From Marivita sp051859345 (GTDB lineage: Bacteria; Pseudomonadota; Alphaproteobacteria; Rhodobacterales; Rhodobacteraceae): a stretch of DNA of 64,000 nucleotides. Position numbers and translations under genes: made by a program. Below, piece by piece: positions 52,837 to 61,495 of the stretch. Within the stretch, counting starts at the first letter, position 1. Each line of letters begins with the position of its first letter. The DNA lies in contig NZ_JBHYFV010000003.1 in assembly GCF_051859345.1 (NCBI RefSeq), positions 62,001 through 126,000 of the forward strand, given 5' to 3'. The notes under the pieces were generated by a model that saw only the letters and a program-made list of their open reading frames with translations, made no database searches and had not been told where the DNA came from.

Positions 52837-53757
52837 ATGACAACCCTCGTTTTCGGACACAAATCCCCCGACACAGACAGCACCGGAAGCCCGATCATCT
52901 GGGCGTGGTACCTCAACCAGATCAAGGGCGAAGACGCAAAGCCTGTGCTCCTCGGTGAACCCAACACCGAAGCCGCCTTTGTGCTCAAGCATTGGGGCCT
53001 CGACAAACCCGAGATCATCTCGAACGTGGACGCCGATCAGGCCGTTGTCATCGTCGACACCAACAATCCCGCCGAACTGCCCGCTGCGATCAACAGCGCC
53101 GACATCCGCGCCATCATCGACCATCACAAGCTGGTTGGCGGTCTGGAAACCAAGGGGCCCATCGACATCCGCATCGAACCCGTTGCCTGCACTGCGACAA
53201 TCATGTGGAAGATGATCGGTGACGATCTTGCCCAGGCCCCCAAGGCCCTCAAGGGCGCGATGCTGTCCTGCATCCTGTCCGACACGCTGGAATTCCGCTC
53301 GCCCACCACGACGCAGGAAGACACCGCCATCGCGCACGCATTGGCAGACGATCTTGGCGTGTCGATCCCTGACTTTGCCGCCGACATGTTCGCCGCCAAA
53401 TCCGATGTCTCGGCCTTTTCCGACGCCGAACTGCTGCGCATGGACAGCAAGGAATACCCGGTCGAAGGCACAAAATTCCGCGTTTCCGTCCTTGAGACCA
53501 CGTCGCCCAAGACCGTGCTTGATCGCAAGGACAGCCTGATGGCCACCATGCCGGACGTGGCGACCGAAGACGGCGTCGATCAGGTGATCCTCTTCGTCGT
53601 CGACATTCTGAACGAAGAAGCCACCCTGCTGGTCCCCAACGATCTGGTCAAATCCCTGGCCGAGAAAAGCTTTGGCGCAACAGTGTCTGGCGACACCGTT
53701 GTCCTGCCAGGTGTCGTAAGCCGCAAAAAGCAGATCATCCCGAACCTCAAACTCTGA
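52837..53757 (+). CDS. ppaC: Manganese-dependent inorganic pyrophosphatase
   Basis: This 306-aa DHH-family phosphatase has FGHKSPDTDSTGSPI (metal ligands His, Asp, Asp), VVIVDTNNPAE, IIDHHKLVG (DHH) and the C-terminal SRKKQI phosphate-binding motif. It splits pyrophosphate formed in biosynthesis. The start MTTLVFGHK follows family length; the earlier frame start lacks support. Confidence 0.95.
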   Translation: MTTLVFGHKSPDTDSTGSPIIWAWYLNQIKGEDAKPVLLGEPNTEAAFVLKHWGLDKPEIISNVDADQAVVIVDTNNPAELPAAINSADIRAIIDHHKLVGGLETKGPIDIRIEPVACTATIMWKMIGDDLAQAPKALKGAMLSCILSDTLEFRSPTTTQEDTAIAHALADDLGVSIPDFAADMFAAKSDVSAFSDAELLRMDSKEYPVEGTKFRVSVLETTSPKTVLDRKDSLMATMPDVATEDGVDQVILFVVDILNEEATLLVPNDLVKSLAEKSFGATVSGDTVVLPGVVSRKKQIIPNLKL

Positions 53758-53768
53758 ACAACTCTCAG

Positions 53769-54098
53769 ATGACGATGTCACCCATGATCTCATGGGCGAT
53801 CCTTGGATGCGGGGTCATGGCTTTCGTCAACGGCCTCGCCTTCATGATGTTTCGCATCGACAAGGAACGCGCCATCCAGGGTGAATGGCGTATTTCCGAA
53901 ACGACGTTGCTGACACTCGCGTTCTTCGGCGGATGGCTTGGCGCAAAAGCGGCGCAACGGCGCTTCCGACACAAGACGCGCAAAGAGCCCTTTCGGACGA
54001 TGTTGAATGCAATACCGGTGCTGTGGCTCCTGTTGGCCATCGCATGGGCGCATGAAACCCATCTTTTTGATAAGCTTCCCATGGTCGCCTACCAGTGA
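53769..54098 (+). CDS. DUF1294 membrane protein
   Basis: This 109-aa protein has an N-terminal helix, a basic loop FRIDKERAIQGEWRISE, a helix with LLTLAFFGGWLGAKAAQRRFRHKTRKEPFR and a C-terminal helix. This is the DUF1294 pattern. Function is unknown. It begins 11 bases after ppaC, so the two are probably co-transcribed. Confidence 0.88.
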   Translation: MTMSPMISWAILGCGVMAFVNGLAFMMFRIDKERAIQGEWRISETTLLTLAFFGGWLGAKAAQRRFRHKTRKEPFRTMLNAIPVLWLLLAIAWAHETHLFDKLPMVAYQ

Positions 54099-54176
54099 CG
54101 AAGTTTGCCGGCCTCGTCTGGCAATCGTCCCCGGTTCAGGCGATATGTTGCACAAACAGTGTCAACCAGGTGCCCC

Positions 54177-55049
54177 ATGACCCAGATCATCACTTCCCTC
54201 GCCGACATCGCCAACCGCTATGACGTGTTGCTCGTCGATCTCTGGGGCTGCGTCCACAACGGCGTCACCGCGCATGAAGAGGCGGTTGCGGCGCTGCGCG
54301 GATTCAAGCAGGGCGGCGGCACGGTTGTCCTGCTGACCAATGCCCCCCGTTCGCGCCACGAGGTCGCAAGGCAGCTTGTTCGCCTGAACGTGCCGGACGA
54401 CTGCCATGACAGCATCGCCACCAGCGGCGACAGCGCCCGCGCGGCGATGTTCCGGGGCGCGGTGGGTGAAAAGGTCTGGTTCATGGGACAGCCTTTCGAT
54501 GAGACGTTCTTTGCCCCGATGGAGCTGATCGTCGATCCGGTCACCATTCAGCGCGTCGAACTGGAAGACGCCGAAGGCATCATCTGCTGTGGTCCGTTCG
54601 ATCCCTTTGCCGACCCATCCGTGAACCGGCCGCAGTTTCTCTATGCCAAGCAGAAGGGCCTGAAACTGCTCTGCGCCAACCCCGATATCGTGGTCGATCG
54701 CGGTGAAACCCGCGAATGGTGCGCCGGTGCTCTCGCGGCGCTTTATACCGAGATGGGGGGCGAAAGCCTCTATTTCGGAAAACCTCATCCGCCGATCTAC
54801 GATCTGGCCCGCCGCCGCATTGCGGCGCTTGGGGTTGATGTCGATCCGACCCGCATTCTGGCCATCGGCGACGGGGTCCACACCGACATCGACGGCGCCA
54901 TGGGCGAAGACATCGATTCCCTTTTCATCTCCGGCGGATTGGCGGCGTCGGAAACAAAAACGTCGCATCAGCCCGACCCGGAGGCGCTAAACGCCTATCT
55001 TGCAAAGGAAAAAGCGTCCCCGACCTATACCATTGGCCAACTGCGCTGA
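54177..55049 (+). CDS. TIGR01459-family HAD hydrolase
   Basis: This 290-aa NagD-like HAD protein has motif I DLWGCVHNGV, where the second Asp of the usual DxD is Gly, motif II LLTNAPRS, Lys in YFGKPHPPIY and motif IV LAIGDGVHTDIDGAMGEDIDS. The DxWG start is typical of this alphaproteobacterial family. The substrate is unknown; a sugar or nucleoside phosphate is likely. Confidence 0.85.
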   Translation: MTQIITSLADIANRYDVLLVDLWGCVHNGVTAHEEAVAALRGFKQGGGTVVLLTNAPRSRHEVARQLVRLNVPDDCHDSIATSGDSARAAMFRGAVGEKVWFMGQPFDETFFAPMELIVDPVTIQRVELEDAEGIICCGPFDPFADPSVNRPQFLYAKQKGLKLLCANPDIVVDRGETREWCAGALAALYTEMGGESLYFGKPHPPIYDLARRRIAALGVDVDPTRILAIGDGVHTDIDGAMGEDIDSLFISGGLAASETKTSHQPDPEALNAYLAKEKASPTYTIGQLR

Positions 55050-55153
55050 CGCAGATTTTGCTTGCCTTTCTGCGCCTGCAAAGTAATAAAGTTACCACAT
55101 TGGGCATCTGACTTGGTTTTTTATTACCTTGCCGCCCGAGAGTGGAGTGCAAA

Positions 55154-55597
55154 ATGTTGGACAACCTGCCGCGCGGAACGATCTGCATTGAAGACATCGA
55201 GATGGGCATGTCGCGTCACCTGCGCAAAGAGGTGACGGATCAGGATATCGAGATGTTCGCGCAGATCTCCACCGACCGGAACCCGGTTCACCTTGACGAC
55301 GATTACGCGCAGGACACCATCTTCGAGGGCCGTATCGCCCACGGGATGCTGACCGCAGGACTGATCTCGGCCGTCATCGGCGAACAGCTTCCCGGTCATG
55401 GCACGGTCTACATGGGCCAGACGCTCAAGTTCCTGGCCCCCGTGCGCCCCGGCGACATGGTCTATGCCGAGGTCAAGGTGGTCGATATCGACATCGCCAA
55501 ACGGCGGGTGACGCTGGATTGTCATTGCTCGGTCGATGGCAAGAAGGTGCTGATCGGCGAGGCCAAGGTGCTTGCCCCATCGCGCAAGTTCGACTGA
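55154..55597 (+). CDS. MaoC-family (R)-specific enoyl hydratase
   Basis: This 147-aa hot-dog-fold protein has the hydratase-2 motif STDRNPVHLDDDYAQDTIFEGRIAHGMLTAGLISAV with catalytic Asp (in TDRNPVH) and His. It links beta-oxidation intermediates to (R)-3-hydroxyacyl-CoA, for example for polyhydroxyalkanoate. The ATG is chosen over a GTG four codons earlier because GGAG lies six bases upstream. Confidence 0.88.
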   Translation: MLDNLPRGTICIEDIEMGMSRHLRKEVTDQDIEMFAQISTDRNPVHLDDDYAQDTIFEGRIAHGMLTAGLISAVIGEQLPGHGTVYMGQTLKFLAPVRPGDMVYAEVKVVDIDIAKRRVTLDCHCSVDGKKVLIGEAKVLAPSRKFD

Positions 55598-55612
55598 CCC
55601 TGCCACGGGCGC

Positions 55613-55654
55613 GGATGCGTCGACGCATCCTTGATTTTCCATCAATGGAAAATC
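55613..55654. repeat. Tandem palindromes between the MaoC gene and ribF
   Basis: A perfect 18-base palindrome with arms GGATGCGTC (55613-55630) is followed, two bases later, by a hairpin GATTTTCCAT-CA-ATGGAAAATC (55633-55654, 10-bp perfect stem). No T-run follows. Confidence 0.65.
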
Positions 55655-55714
55655 GCACCCGCAAGGCCGGACCGGGGATTGCACTGCCCCAATGCGCCCG
55701 CTAGTCCTCTGCCC

Positions 55715-56647
55715 ATGAGAATTGTGCGGGATTATCAGTTCGTCTCTGAAGGCGACAAACGCGCGACGGTTGCCATCGGCAACTTCGACGGCGTGCATCA
55801 TGGCCATCAGGCGGTGATCAAACTCGCCCGCGATGCCGTGCCCGGTGCGCCTCTGGGTGTACTGACGTTCGAACCGCACCCGCGTGAATACTTCGCCCCC
55901 GACGCCCCCCCCTTTCGCCTGATGAACGCCAAGGCACGGGCGACCCGGTTGAAAAAGCTGGGGGTGGATGTGCTTTACGAGCTGAATTTCAACACCCAAC
56001 TGGCCGAGCTGACTCCGGAAGGTTTCGCGGCGAACGTGATCGCCAACGGGCTTGGCCTGCGCCATGTCGTGGTGGGGGCCGATTTCTGCTTTGGCAAGGG
56101 CCGCGCAGGGACCGTCGAAGACCTCAAGACCTTTGGCAAGAACATGGGGTTCGGTGTCACCGTGGCAGACCTGATCACGTCCACCTCCGGCGCGGTCTCA
56201 TCAACCGCGATCCGCACCGCGCTGAGCGAAGGTGAGCCGCGCAAGGCGGCCGAGATGCTGGGCCACTGGCACCGGATCGAAAGCACGGTGATTGGTGGCG
56301 AACAGCGTGGGCGCGAACTGGGCTATCCCACCGCCAACATGTCCATTGACGGGCTGCACCCGCCGAAATTCGGTGTCTACGCGGTGCAGGTCGATGTGCT
56401 GGATGGTCCCCATGCCGGATCGTATCACGGCGCGTCGTCGATCGGGGTGCGCCCGATGTTCGGGGAAAACCGCGCCAATCTGGAAACCTTCCTGTTCGAT
56501 TTCACCGGCGATCTGTACGGCGCCACCGTTTCGGTCGCCCTGGTCGATTTCCTGCGTCCGGAACTGAAATTCGATAGCCTTGAGGCGCTCATCACGCAAA
56601 TGGACGCCGACTGCGTGCAGGCCCGCTCGATCCTGACGGCGTCATGA
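55715..56647 (+). CDS. ribF: Bifunctional riboflavin kinase/FMN adenylyltransferase
   Basis: This 310-aa enzyme makes FMN and FAD from riboflavin. The adenylyltransferase half has IGNFDGVHHGHQAV (HxGH nucleotide motif) and FEPHPREYF, plus SSTAIRTALSEGEPRKAAEMLGHW. The kinase half has ERGRELGYPTANM-like sequence (GRELGYPTANMSI), GVRPMFGENRANLETFLFDFTGDLYG and a C-terminal helix. The start MRIVRDYQFV is the usual N-terminus. Confidence 0.95.
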   Translation: MRIVRDYQFVSEGDKRATVAIGNFDGVHHGHQAVIKLARDAVPGAPLGVLTFEPHPREYFAPDAPPFRLMNAKARATRLKKLGVDVLYELNFNTQLAELTPEGFAANVIANGLGLRHVVVGADFCFGKGRAGTVEDLKTFGKNMGFGVTVADLITSTSGAVSSTAIRTALSEGEPRKAAEMLGHWHRIESTVIGGEQRGRELGYPTANMSIDGLHPPKFGVYAVQVDVLDGPHAGSYHGASSIGVRPMFGENRANLETFLFDFTGDLYGATVSVALVDFLRPELKFDSLEALITQMDADCVQARSILTAS

Positions 56648-57117
56648 CCTCTGATCCGATCGACCGCACCGGACTGCCACCCCGTTTTTGGGAACGCAAG
56701 ACGCTGACCGACCTGAACCCCCAGGAATGGGAAGCGCTGTGCGACGGCTGCGGCAAGTGCTGCCTGAACAAGCTCGAGGACGAAGACACCGGTCATGTCG
56801 AACTGACGCGTGTGGCCTGTCGGTTGTTCGACGACAGCACCTGCCGCTGCGGGCAATACGAGACCCGGCACCAGTTTGTGCCGGAATGTATTGTCCTGAA
56901 ACCGTCGAACATCGACGACCACGCCTATTGGATGCCGCGCACCTGCGCCTACCGCCTGTTGTGGGAGGGCAAGCCGCTGTTTGACTGGCATCCGCTGATC
57001 TCGGGCACGCCGGACAGTGTTCACGCGGCGGGTGTTTCGATGCGCAACGCCACAGTGCCCGAATTCGAGGTCCATGAGGACGATTGGGAAGACCACATCA
57101 TCGAGGAGCCGACCTGA
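56644..57117 (+). CDS. YcgN/UPF0260 cysteine-cluster protein
   Basis: This 157-aa protein has the cluster LCDGCGKCCLNKLEDEDTG and a later CRLFDDSTCRCGQYETR, the pattern of the UPF0260/YkgJ cysteine family, likely metal-binding. Function is unknown. It overlaps the ribF stop by 4 bases and the next start by one (TGATG). Confidence 0.9.
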   Translation: MTSDPIDRTGLPPRFWERKTLTDLNPQEWEALCDGCGKCCLNKLEDEDTGHVELTRVACRLFDDSTCRCGQYETRHQFVPECIVLKPSNIDDHAYWMPRTCAYRLLWEGKPLFDWHPLISGTPDSVHAAGVSMRNATVPEFEVHEDDWEDHIIEEPT

Positions 57118-58166
57118 TGTTTTTTGCCTCCGACAACGGCGGACCTGTTCCGCAGGCCGTTCTGGACACGCTTGCAGAGGCCAATCAGGGCCACACCTTC
57201 AGCTATGGCGCAGACCCCATGATGGACGAGGTGCGCCAGCGCATTCGCGATCTTTTCGAAGCGCCCGACGCGGCGGTCTACCTTGTGGCCACGGGCACTT
57301 CGGCCAACGCGCTGGCATTGGCGACGCTGGTCGATCCCTTTGACACGGTGTTCTGTGCGCCCGTGGCGCATATCGAAGAAGACGAATGCAACGCGCCCGA
57401 GTTCTTTACCGGCGGCGCAAAGTTGACGCTGGTGCCGGGCAGCGACCGGATGACACCCGAGGCCCTGACCAAATCCATCGAAAGCCAGGGCAATCGCGGC
57501 GTGCATGGACCACAACGCGGCGCCGTGTCGATCACGCAGGTCACCGAGATGGGCAATGTCTACACGCTGGCCGAGTTGAAGGCGCTCTGTGACGTGGCGA
57601 AGTCCTATGATCTTCCGGTGCATCTGGATGGCGCGCGGTTTGCCAATGCGGCGGTGGCGCTTGGCTGTACCCCGGCCGAGATGTCGTGGAAGCTTGGCGT
57701 GGATGTGGTTGTGTTCGGCGGAACCAAGAACGGTCTCATGGGGGCCGAGGCGGTGGTGTTTTTCGATCCGGCCAAGGCATGGGAATTCGAACTGCGCCGC
57801 AAACGTGCAGGGCATCTGTTTTCCAAGCACCGCTACCTGTCGGCGCAGATGGCGGCCTATCTGCGGGATGACCTGTGGATCAGCCTTGCCAAAAGCGCCA
57901 ACGCCAAAGCGGCGCGTCTGTGTGACGGGATCACGCGACGGGGCGATGTCCAGATTCTGAACGACGTCACCGCCAACATGATCTTTTTCACCGCGCCACG
58001 CGCCTTGCACCAGATCCTTCAGGCCGCCGGTGCGAAATACGGCATCATGGGTGGCCCGCTTGGCGAAGGTCCGTCAAACGCGCTGCTGCGGGGGCGGCTG
58101 GTCTGTGACTGGTCCTTGCCCGATGCCGAGATTGATCGTTTTGTGTCGCTGGTGATCGACGCATAA
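57117..58166 (+). CDS. ltaE: Low-specificity L-threonine aldolase
   Basis: This 349-aa fold-type I PLP enzyme cleaves threonine to glycine and acetaldehyde. Family blocks: FASDNGGPVPQAVLDTLAEAN, VATGTSANALAL (PLP phosphate), IEEDECNAPEFF, PVHLDGARFANAAVALG and the Lys loop VVVFGGTKNGLMGAEAVVFF (catalytic Lys). Its start overlaps the upstream stop as TGATG. A bidirectional hairpin follows. Confidence 0.92.
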   Translation: MFFASDNGGPVPQAVLDTLAEANQGHTFSYGADPMMDEVRQRIRDLFEAPDAAVYLVATGTSANALALATLVDPFDTVFCAPVAHIEEDECNAPEFFTGGAKLTLVPGSDRMTPEALTKSIESQGNRGVHGPQRGAVSITQVTEMGNVYTLAELKALCDVAKSYDLPVHLDGARFANAAVALGCTPAEMSWKLGVDVVVFGGTKNGLMGAEAVVFFDPAKAWEFELRRKRAGHLFSKHRYLSAQMAAYLRDDLWISLAKSANAKAARLCDGITRRGDVQILNDVTANMIFFTAPRALHQILQAAGAKYGIMGGPLGEGPSNALLRGRLVCDWSLPDAEIDRFVSLVIDA

Positions 58167-58170
58167 GAAA

Positions 58171-58192
58171 AGGGCTCCCGCAGGGGAGCCCT
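58171..58192. terminator. Terminator between ltaE and hspQ
   Basis: A perfect 9-bp stem AGGGCTCCC with a 4-base loop lies just after ltaE. On the minus strand it is followed by TTTTCTT, so it serves best as the hspQ terminator and less well for ltaE. Confidence 0.8.
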
Positions 58193-58230
58193 AACTCGTT
58201 AACACAACGTGGCAAACTAAGAGAGATCGT

Positions 58231-58557
58231 TCAGTTGTACTGGAAGTGCAGTTCGTAGCTGCCATCCTCGAACGCGCCGAACAGGTCGGGCACATCCGGG
58301 TGTTCGACGGGTTCACCGGAATAATCGGCGATCAGGTTCTGTTCCGAGACGTAGGCGACATAGAAGCTTTGGTCGTTCTCGGCGAGGAGATGGTAGAACG
58401 GCTGCTTTTTTGCCGGACGACTGTCCTCGGGGATCGCTGCGTACCATTCGTCGGTGTTGTTGAATTCCGGGTCGACGTCGAAAACCACACCCCGAAAGGG
58501 ATGTTTGCGGTGGCGTACGACCTGGCCAATGTTGTATTTTGCGCGTTGTCTGATCAT
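58231..58557 (-). CDS. hspQ: Heat-shock protein HspQ
   Basis: This 108-aa protein starts MIRQRAKYNIGQVVRHRKHPFRGVVFDVDPEF, with DEWYAAIPEDSRPAKKQPFYHLLAEN and YVSEQNLIADYSGEPVEHPDVPDLFG, the HspQ family sequence. HspQ stimulates degradation of denatured DnaA and acts as a Lon enhancer in E. coli. The ATG gives the usual family length; a much longer in-frame extension upstream has no similarity. Confidence 0.94.
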   Translation of the reverse strand: MIRQRAKYNIGQVVRHRKHPFRGVVFDVDPEFNNTDEWYAAIPEDSRPAKKQPFYHLLAENDQSFYVAYVSEQNLIADYSGEPVEHPDVPDLFGAFEDGSYELHFQYN

Positions 58558-58785
58558 GAGTCCTGTCCGTTGACACATACCTGCCTGATTTTCGACAAAT
58601 TGTCCAATTCCCGCGGCGTTTTTCTCGGAAACAGTCTGTGCAGAGTATCGACACAAGGTTTTCTTGTATGATGGCAAGGCGTTGCCGGCCCGTGCAATTG
58701 TGATTTCCCCCAAGTCCACTTTGCGATAAGCTGGTGATAATCCGAAAGACGGAGCAACCGTCTTCGAACAAAAAGCGAGAGGCCC

Positions 58786-59376
58786 ATGAGCAGATTCTTT
58801 CGCGCCTTGGTGATTGTTTTGCTGGCAGCCTCTTGCGGAGGCGGCGGCGGCACATCGGCGCCCCGTAACCTCGACAATGCCTGTTCCATCCTGCAACAGC
58901 GCCCCGGATATCTTAGGGCGTTTCGCGCGGCCGAACGCAAATGGGGCGTTCCGGTGCATGTGCAGATGGCGTCGATGTACCAGGAAAGCAAGTTCCAGTC
59001 CGACATCCGCACCCCGTTCCGCTATACGCTGGGGGTGATCCCGATGGGGCGTCAAAGTTCTGCCTACGGGTACAGCCAGGCGCTCAACGGCACATGGGAA
59101 GAGTATCAGGCCGACCAGCGTGCTTTCCGCGCGCGGCGCAATGACATCAATGATGCGGCGGATTTCATGGGTTGGTACATGGCGGAATCGAACCGCCGGC
59201 TGGGCATTTCGCTGTTGGATGCGCGCAACCAGTACCTTGCCTATCACGAAGGCCGTACCGGCTTTGCGCGGGGCAGCTACAACAGCAAGTCGTGGCTGTT
59301 GCGGGTGTCAGACGAGATCGGGGCGCGGTCGGTGATGTACCAGGGCCAGTTGGCCACCTGCCCGGTCCGCAGGTAG
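58786..59376 (+). CDS. Lytic transglycosylase-like lipoprotein (SLT domain)
   Basis: This 196-aa protein has a lipoprotein signal peptide with lipobox LAASC (Cys17) followed by a Gly run. The SLT domain has the catalytic Glu67 in MASMYQESKFQ, GYSQALNGTWEEYQ and YLAYHEGRTGF. It would cleave the glycan backbone of peptidoglycan at the outer membrane inner face. It is close to the family of short EmtA-like enzymes. Confidence 0.87.
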   Translation: MSRFFRALVIVLLAASCGGGGGTSAPRNLDNACSILQQRPGYLRAFRAAERKWGVPVHVQMASMYQESKFQSDIRTPFRYTLGVIPMGRQSSAYGYSQALNGTWEEYQADQRAFRARRNDINDAADFMGWYMAESNRRLGISLLDARNQYLAYHEGRTGFARGSYNSKSWLLRVSDEIGARSVMYQGQLATCPVRR

Positions 59377-59497
59377 GTCCGAAACGGCCCCATTGTTTCG
59401 CGTGCGAAACATTCGGGCAGAGGGGCTGACCCTTTAAGGATTTGTTAAGATTTGGCTTTCCGCACGCCTTGAAGGGTTTGCAATCCGGGCGCGACTG

Positions 59498-59899
59498 TTA
59501 CTTCACCTGGATCTTGAGATTGATGCGGATGTTGTTTCTGCCACGGATCAAGAAGGCTGTGCTGTCCTGCCCTTTGGTGCGCCCGGCCGTGTAGTAGACC
59601 AGCAGCACGCTGAACCGGCTTCCCTTGCACTTGCCATTTTGCTGCGTGAACTTGCGCTTGGCGGTCCGGTATTTGCCCAGGCTGGGGGCTCTTTCAACGA
59701 CGAGTTCCGGGTAACCATTGTCCTTGCAGGTCCGTTCATCGTAATTCAGCCATTGGAATTCGATCTGCTTGCCAGCGTCCACAGTGCGGTTGAGGTATCG
59801 CAGGCTTTGGGCGTCTGCCGACACTGCCGTCAGGGTCAGCATGGCAGCGGCAAGGCAGAGGGCAATCATTTTGCGCGACCAAGGTGTTTGAAAAATCAT
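59498..59899 (-). CDS. Secreted protein of unknown function
   Basis: This 133-aa protein has a signal peptide (hydrophobic core MIALCLAAAMLTLTAVS, cut near ADAQ) that could also begin at the second Met. The mature part of about 100 residues has two Cys (DERTCKDNGYPE and NGKCKGSRFS) that could form a disulfide, then beta-strand-like TAFLIRGRNNIRINLKIQVK. I do not recognise a family. It is divergent from the caspase-like gene. Confidence 0.65.
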   Translation of the reverse strand: MIFQTPWSRKMIALCLAAAMLTLTAVSADAQSLRYLNRTVDAGKQIEFQWLNYDERTCKDNGYPELVVERAPSLGKYRTAKRKFTQQNGKCKGSRFSVLLVYYTAGRTKGQDSTAFLIRGRNNIRINLKIQVK

Positions 59900-60039
59900 C
59901 TTACGTCTCCAGTCGTCAATTCAAGGGCTTCAAATCATGCGACCCGACCACAGAAAACTTGACGGTCGACACAAACATCGCATTGCTGATAAAGTCGGAG
60001 CGTCTTTGCAAGGTGTCAATAAATATCTGGATTGTTCCC

Positions 60040-61428
60040 ATGAAGAGATATTTCCGCCTGGTGCAGGCAGGTGCATTTGCATGGATGGTCGTGCTGAGCG
60101 CGGTTCTTGCAGAGCCTGCCTTCGCGGGGCGTGTGGCGCTTGTGTTGGGCAATTCCGCTTACGAACACACGGTGCCCCTTGCCAATCCGCAAAATGATGC
60201 AGAGGCCGTTTCTTCGGCTCTCCGCGATCTGGGGTTTGACGTTTACGACGGCTATGACCTTGGAAGAAGCGACGCAACCGATCTGATCCGCGCCTTTGCG
60301 CGGGCCGCGACCGACGCGGATACCGCGCTTTTGTATTATGCCGGGCACGGTCTTGAGGTAGGCGGGATCAATTACCTTGTTCCCGTTGATGCGCAGATCC
60401 GGGATGAGGCGGATTTGCAGTTCGAGACCATCAACCTGAACGATATCGTGGCATTGATGGAACGGGACGAGCGCACCAACCTGATCTTTCTCGATGCCTG
60501 CCGCGACAATCCCATGGCGGGCAATCTTGCGCGCAACATGGGAACGCGATCATCGGCGATCGGACGTGGACTGGCGCGGCTGGATACCGGGCTTGGGACG
60601 CTGATCGCCTATGCCACGCAGCCCGGCAACGTGGCTCTGGATGGCACCGGGCGGCACAGCCCGTTCACCGATGCGCTTTTGCAGCATATCGCGACGCCGG
60701 ATCTGGATGTCGAACTGATGATGCGCCGGGTCCGCCGCGACGTGATCGACCTGACCGGTGGTCAGCAGGTGCCCTGGAGCAGCTCTTCCTTGACAGGGAG
60801 CTTCATGTTCCAGACCCAACCACAGGCGCCCGAGCCGGTGATGGTACCCCTTGAGGAGGGTGCGCCCGCGCCCGCCATCGAGACCGAGATTGCCCCGGTT
60901 GCCCCACCAGAGACCGTCGCAGTGCCTGACGCGACCCCGGCGCCCACAGTGACTGCGTCGCTCGAACCTACCGAAGAGCCTGCCGCCGATGCCGAAGACG
61001 TCCCGGCCACCCCGCTGGTGCGCGCGGAGACGATGTCGGACGAGCAACTGGCGTTGCGGGTGCAGATGTCGCTGAACCGGCTGGGCTGCGAGGCGGGAAC
61101 AGAGGATGGCATCTGGGGCCGCAACAGCCGCAACGCCCTGGAGCGGTTGGCAGAACACGCGGATGCCCTGACGCTTGCGTCCCTTGAACCAACAGCACCA
61201 CTATTGCGCGCGATCGAGGTCTTGGAGGGCCGGATCTGTCCGCTTGTCTGTGGCCCGACCGAAAATCTGGTTGACGATGCCTGCATCCGCAAGACCTGTC
61301 CGTCGGGGCAGAACCTGTCTTCCCAAGGCGTGTGTTTCACACCGCAGCCAACGGCGCGACGAAGTACGTCGCCGCAAAGGTCAGGATCAAGCTGTTTCTC
61401 GTTCAACGGTCAGACCTTCTGCCAGTGA
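60040..61428 (+). CDS. Secreted caspase-like protein (peptidase C14) with PG-binding-like domain
   Basis: This 462-aa protein has a signal peptide (MKRYFRLVQAGAFAWMVVL to FAG). The caspase-like domain (about 30-255) has catalytic His103 in YYAGHG and Cys154 in FLDACRDNP. A Pro/Ala/Glu-rich linker leads to a segment LALRVQMSLNRLGCEAGTEDG that resembles a peptidoglycan-binding repeat, and a Cys-rich tail (CPLVCG, CIRKTCPSG). The chosen ATG gives a proper signal peptide. The role of exported bacterial metacaspase-like proteins is unknown. Confidence 0.82.
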   Translation: MKRYFRLVQAGAFAWMVVLSAVLAEPAFAGRVALVLGNSAYEHTVPLANPQNDAEAVSSALRDLGFDVYDGYDLGRSDATDLIRAFARAATDADTALLYYAGHGLEVGGINYLVPVDAQIRDEADLQFETINLNDIVALMERDERTNLIFLDACRDNPMAGNLARNMGTRSSAIGRGLARLDTGLGTLIAYATQPGNVALDGTGRHSPFTDALLQHIATPDLDVELMMRRVRRDVIDLTGGQQVPWSSSSLTGSFMFQTQPQAPEPVMVPLEEGAPAPAIETEIAPVAPPETVAVPDATPAPTVTASLEPTEEPAADAEDVPATPLVRAETMSDEQLALRVQMSLNRLGCEAGTEDGIWGRNSRNALERLAEHADALTLASLEPTAPLLRAIEVLEGRICPLVCGPTENLVDDACIRKTCPSGQNLSSQGVCFTPQPTARRSTSPQRSGSSCFSFNGQTFCQ

Positions 61429-61495
61429 CGGAAGCGATTTCCACCGGTTTGCGAAGTGCAGACGGTTGAGGAAGTCGGGGACGACAGACACCGCC

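Noticed and set aside
58558..58785. A heat-shock sigma promoter upstream of hspQ
   Set aside because: CTTG elements are present, but no correctly spaced CCCCAT-like -10 was found.
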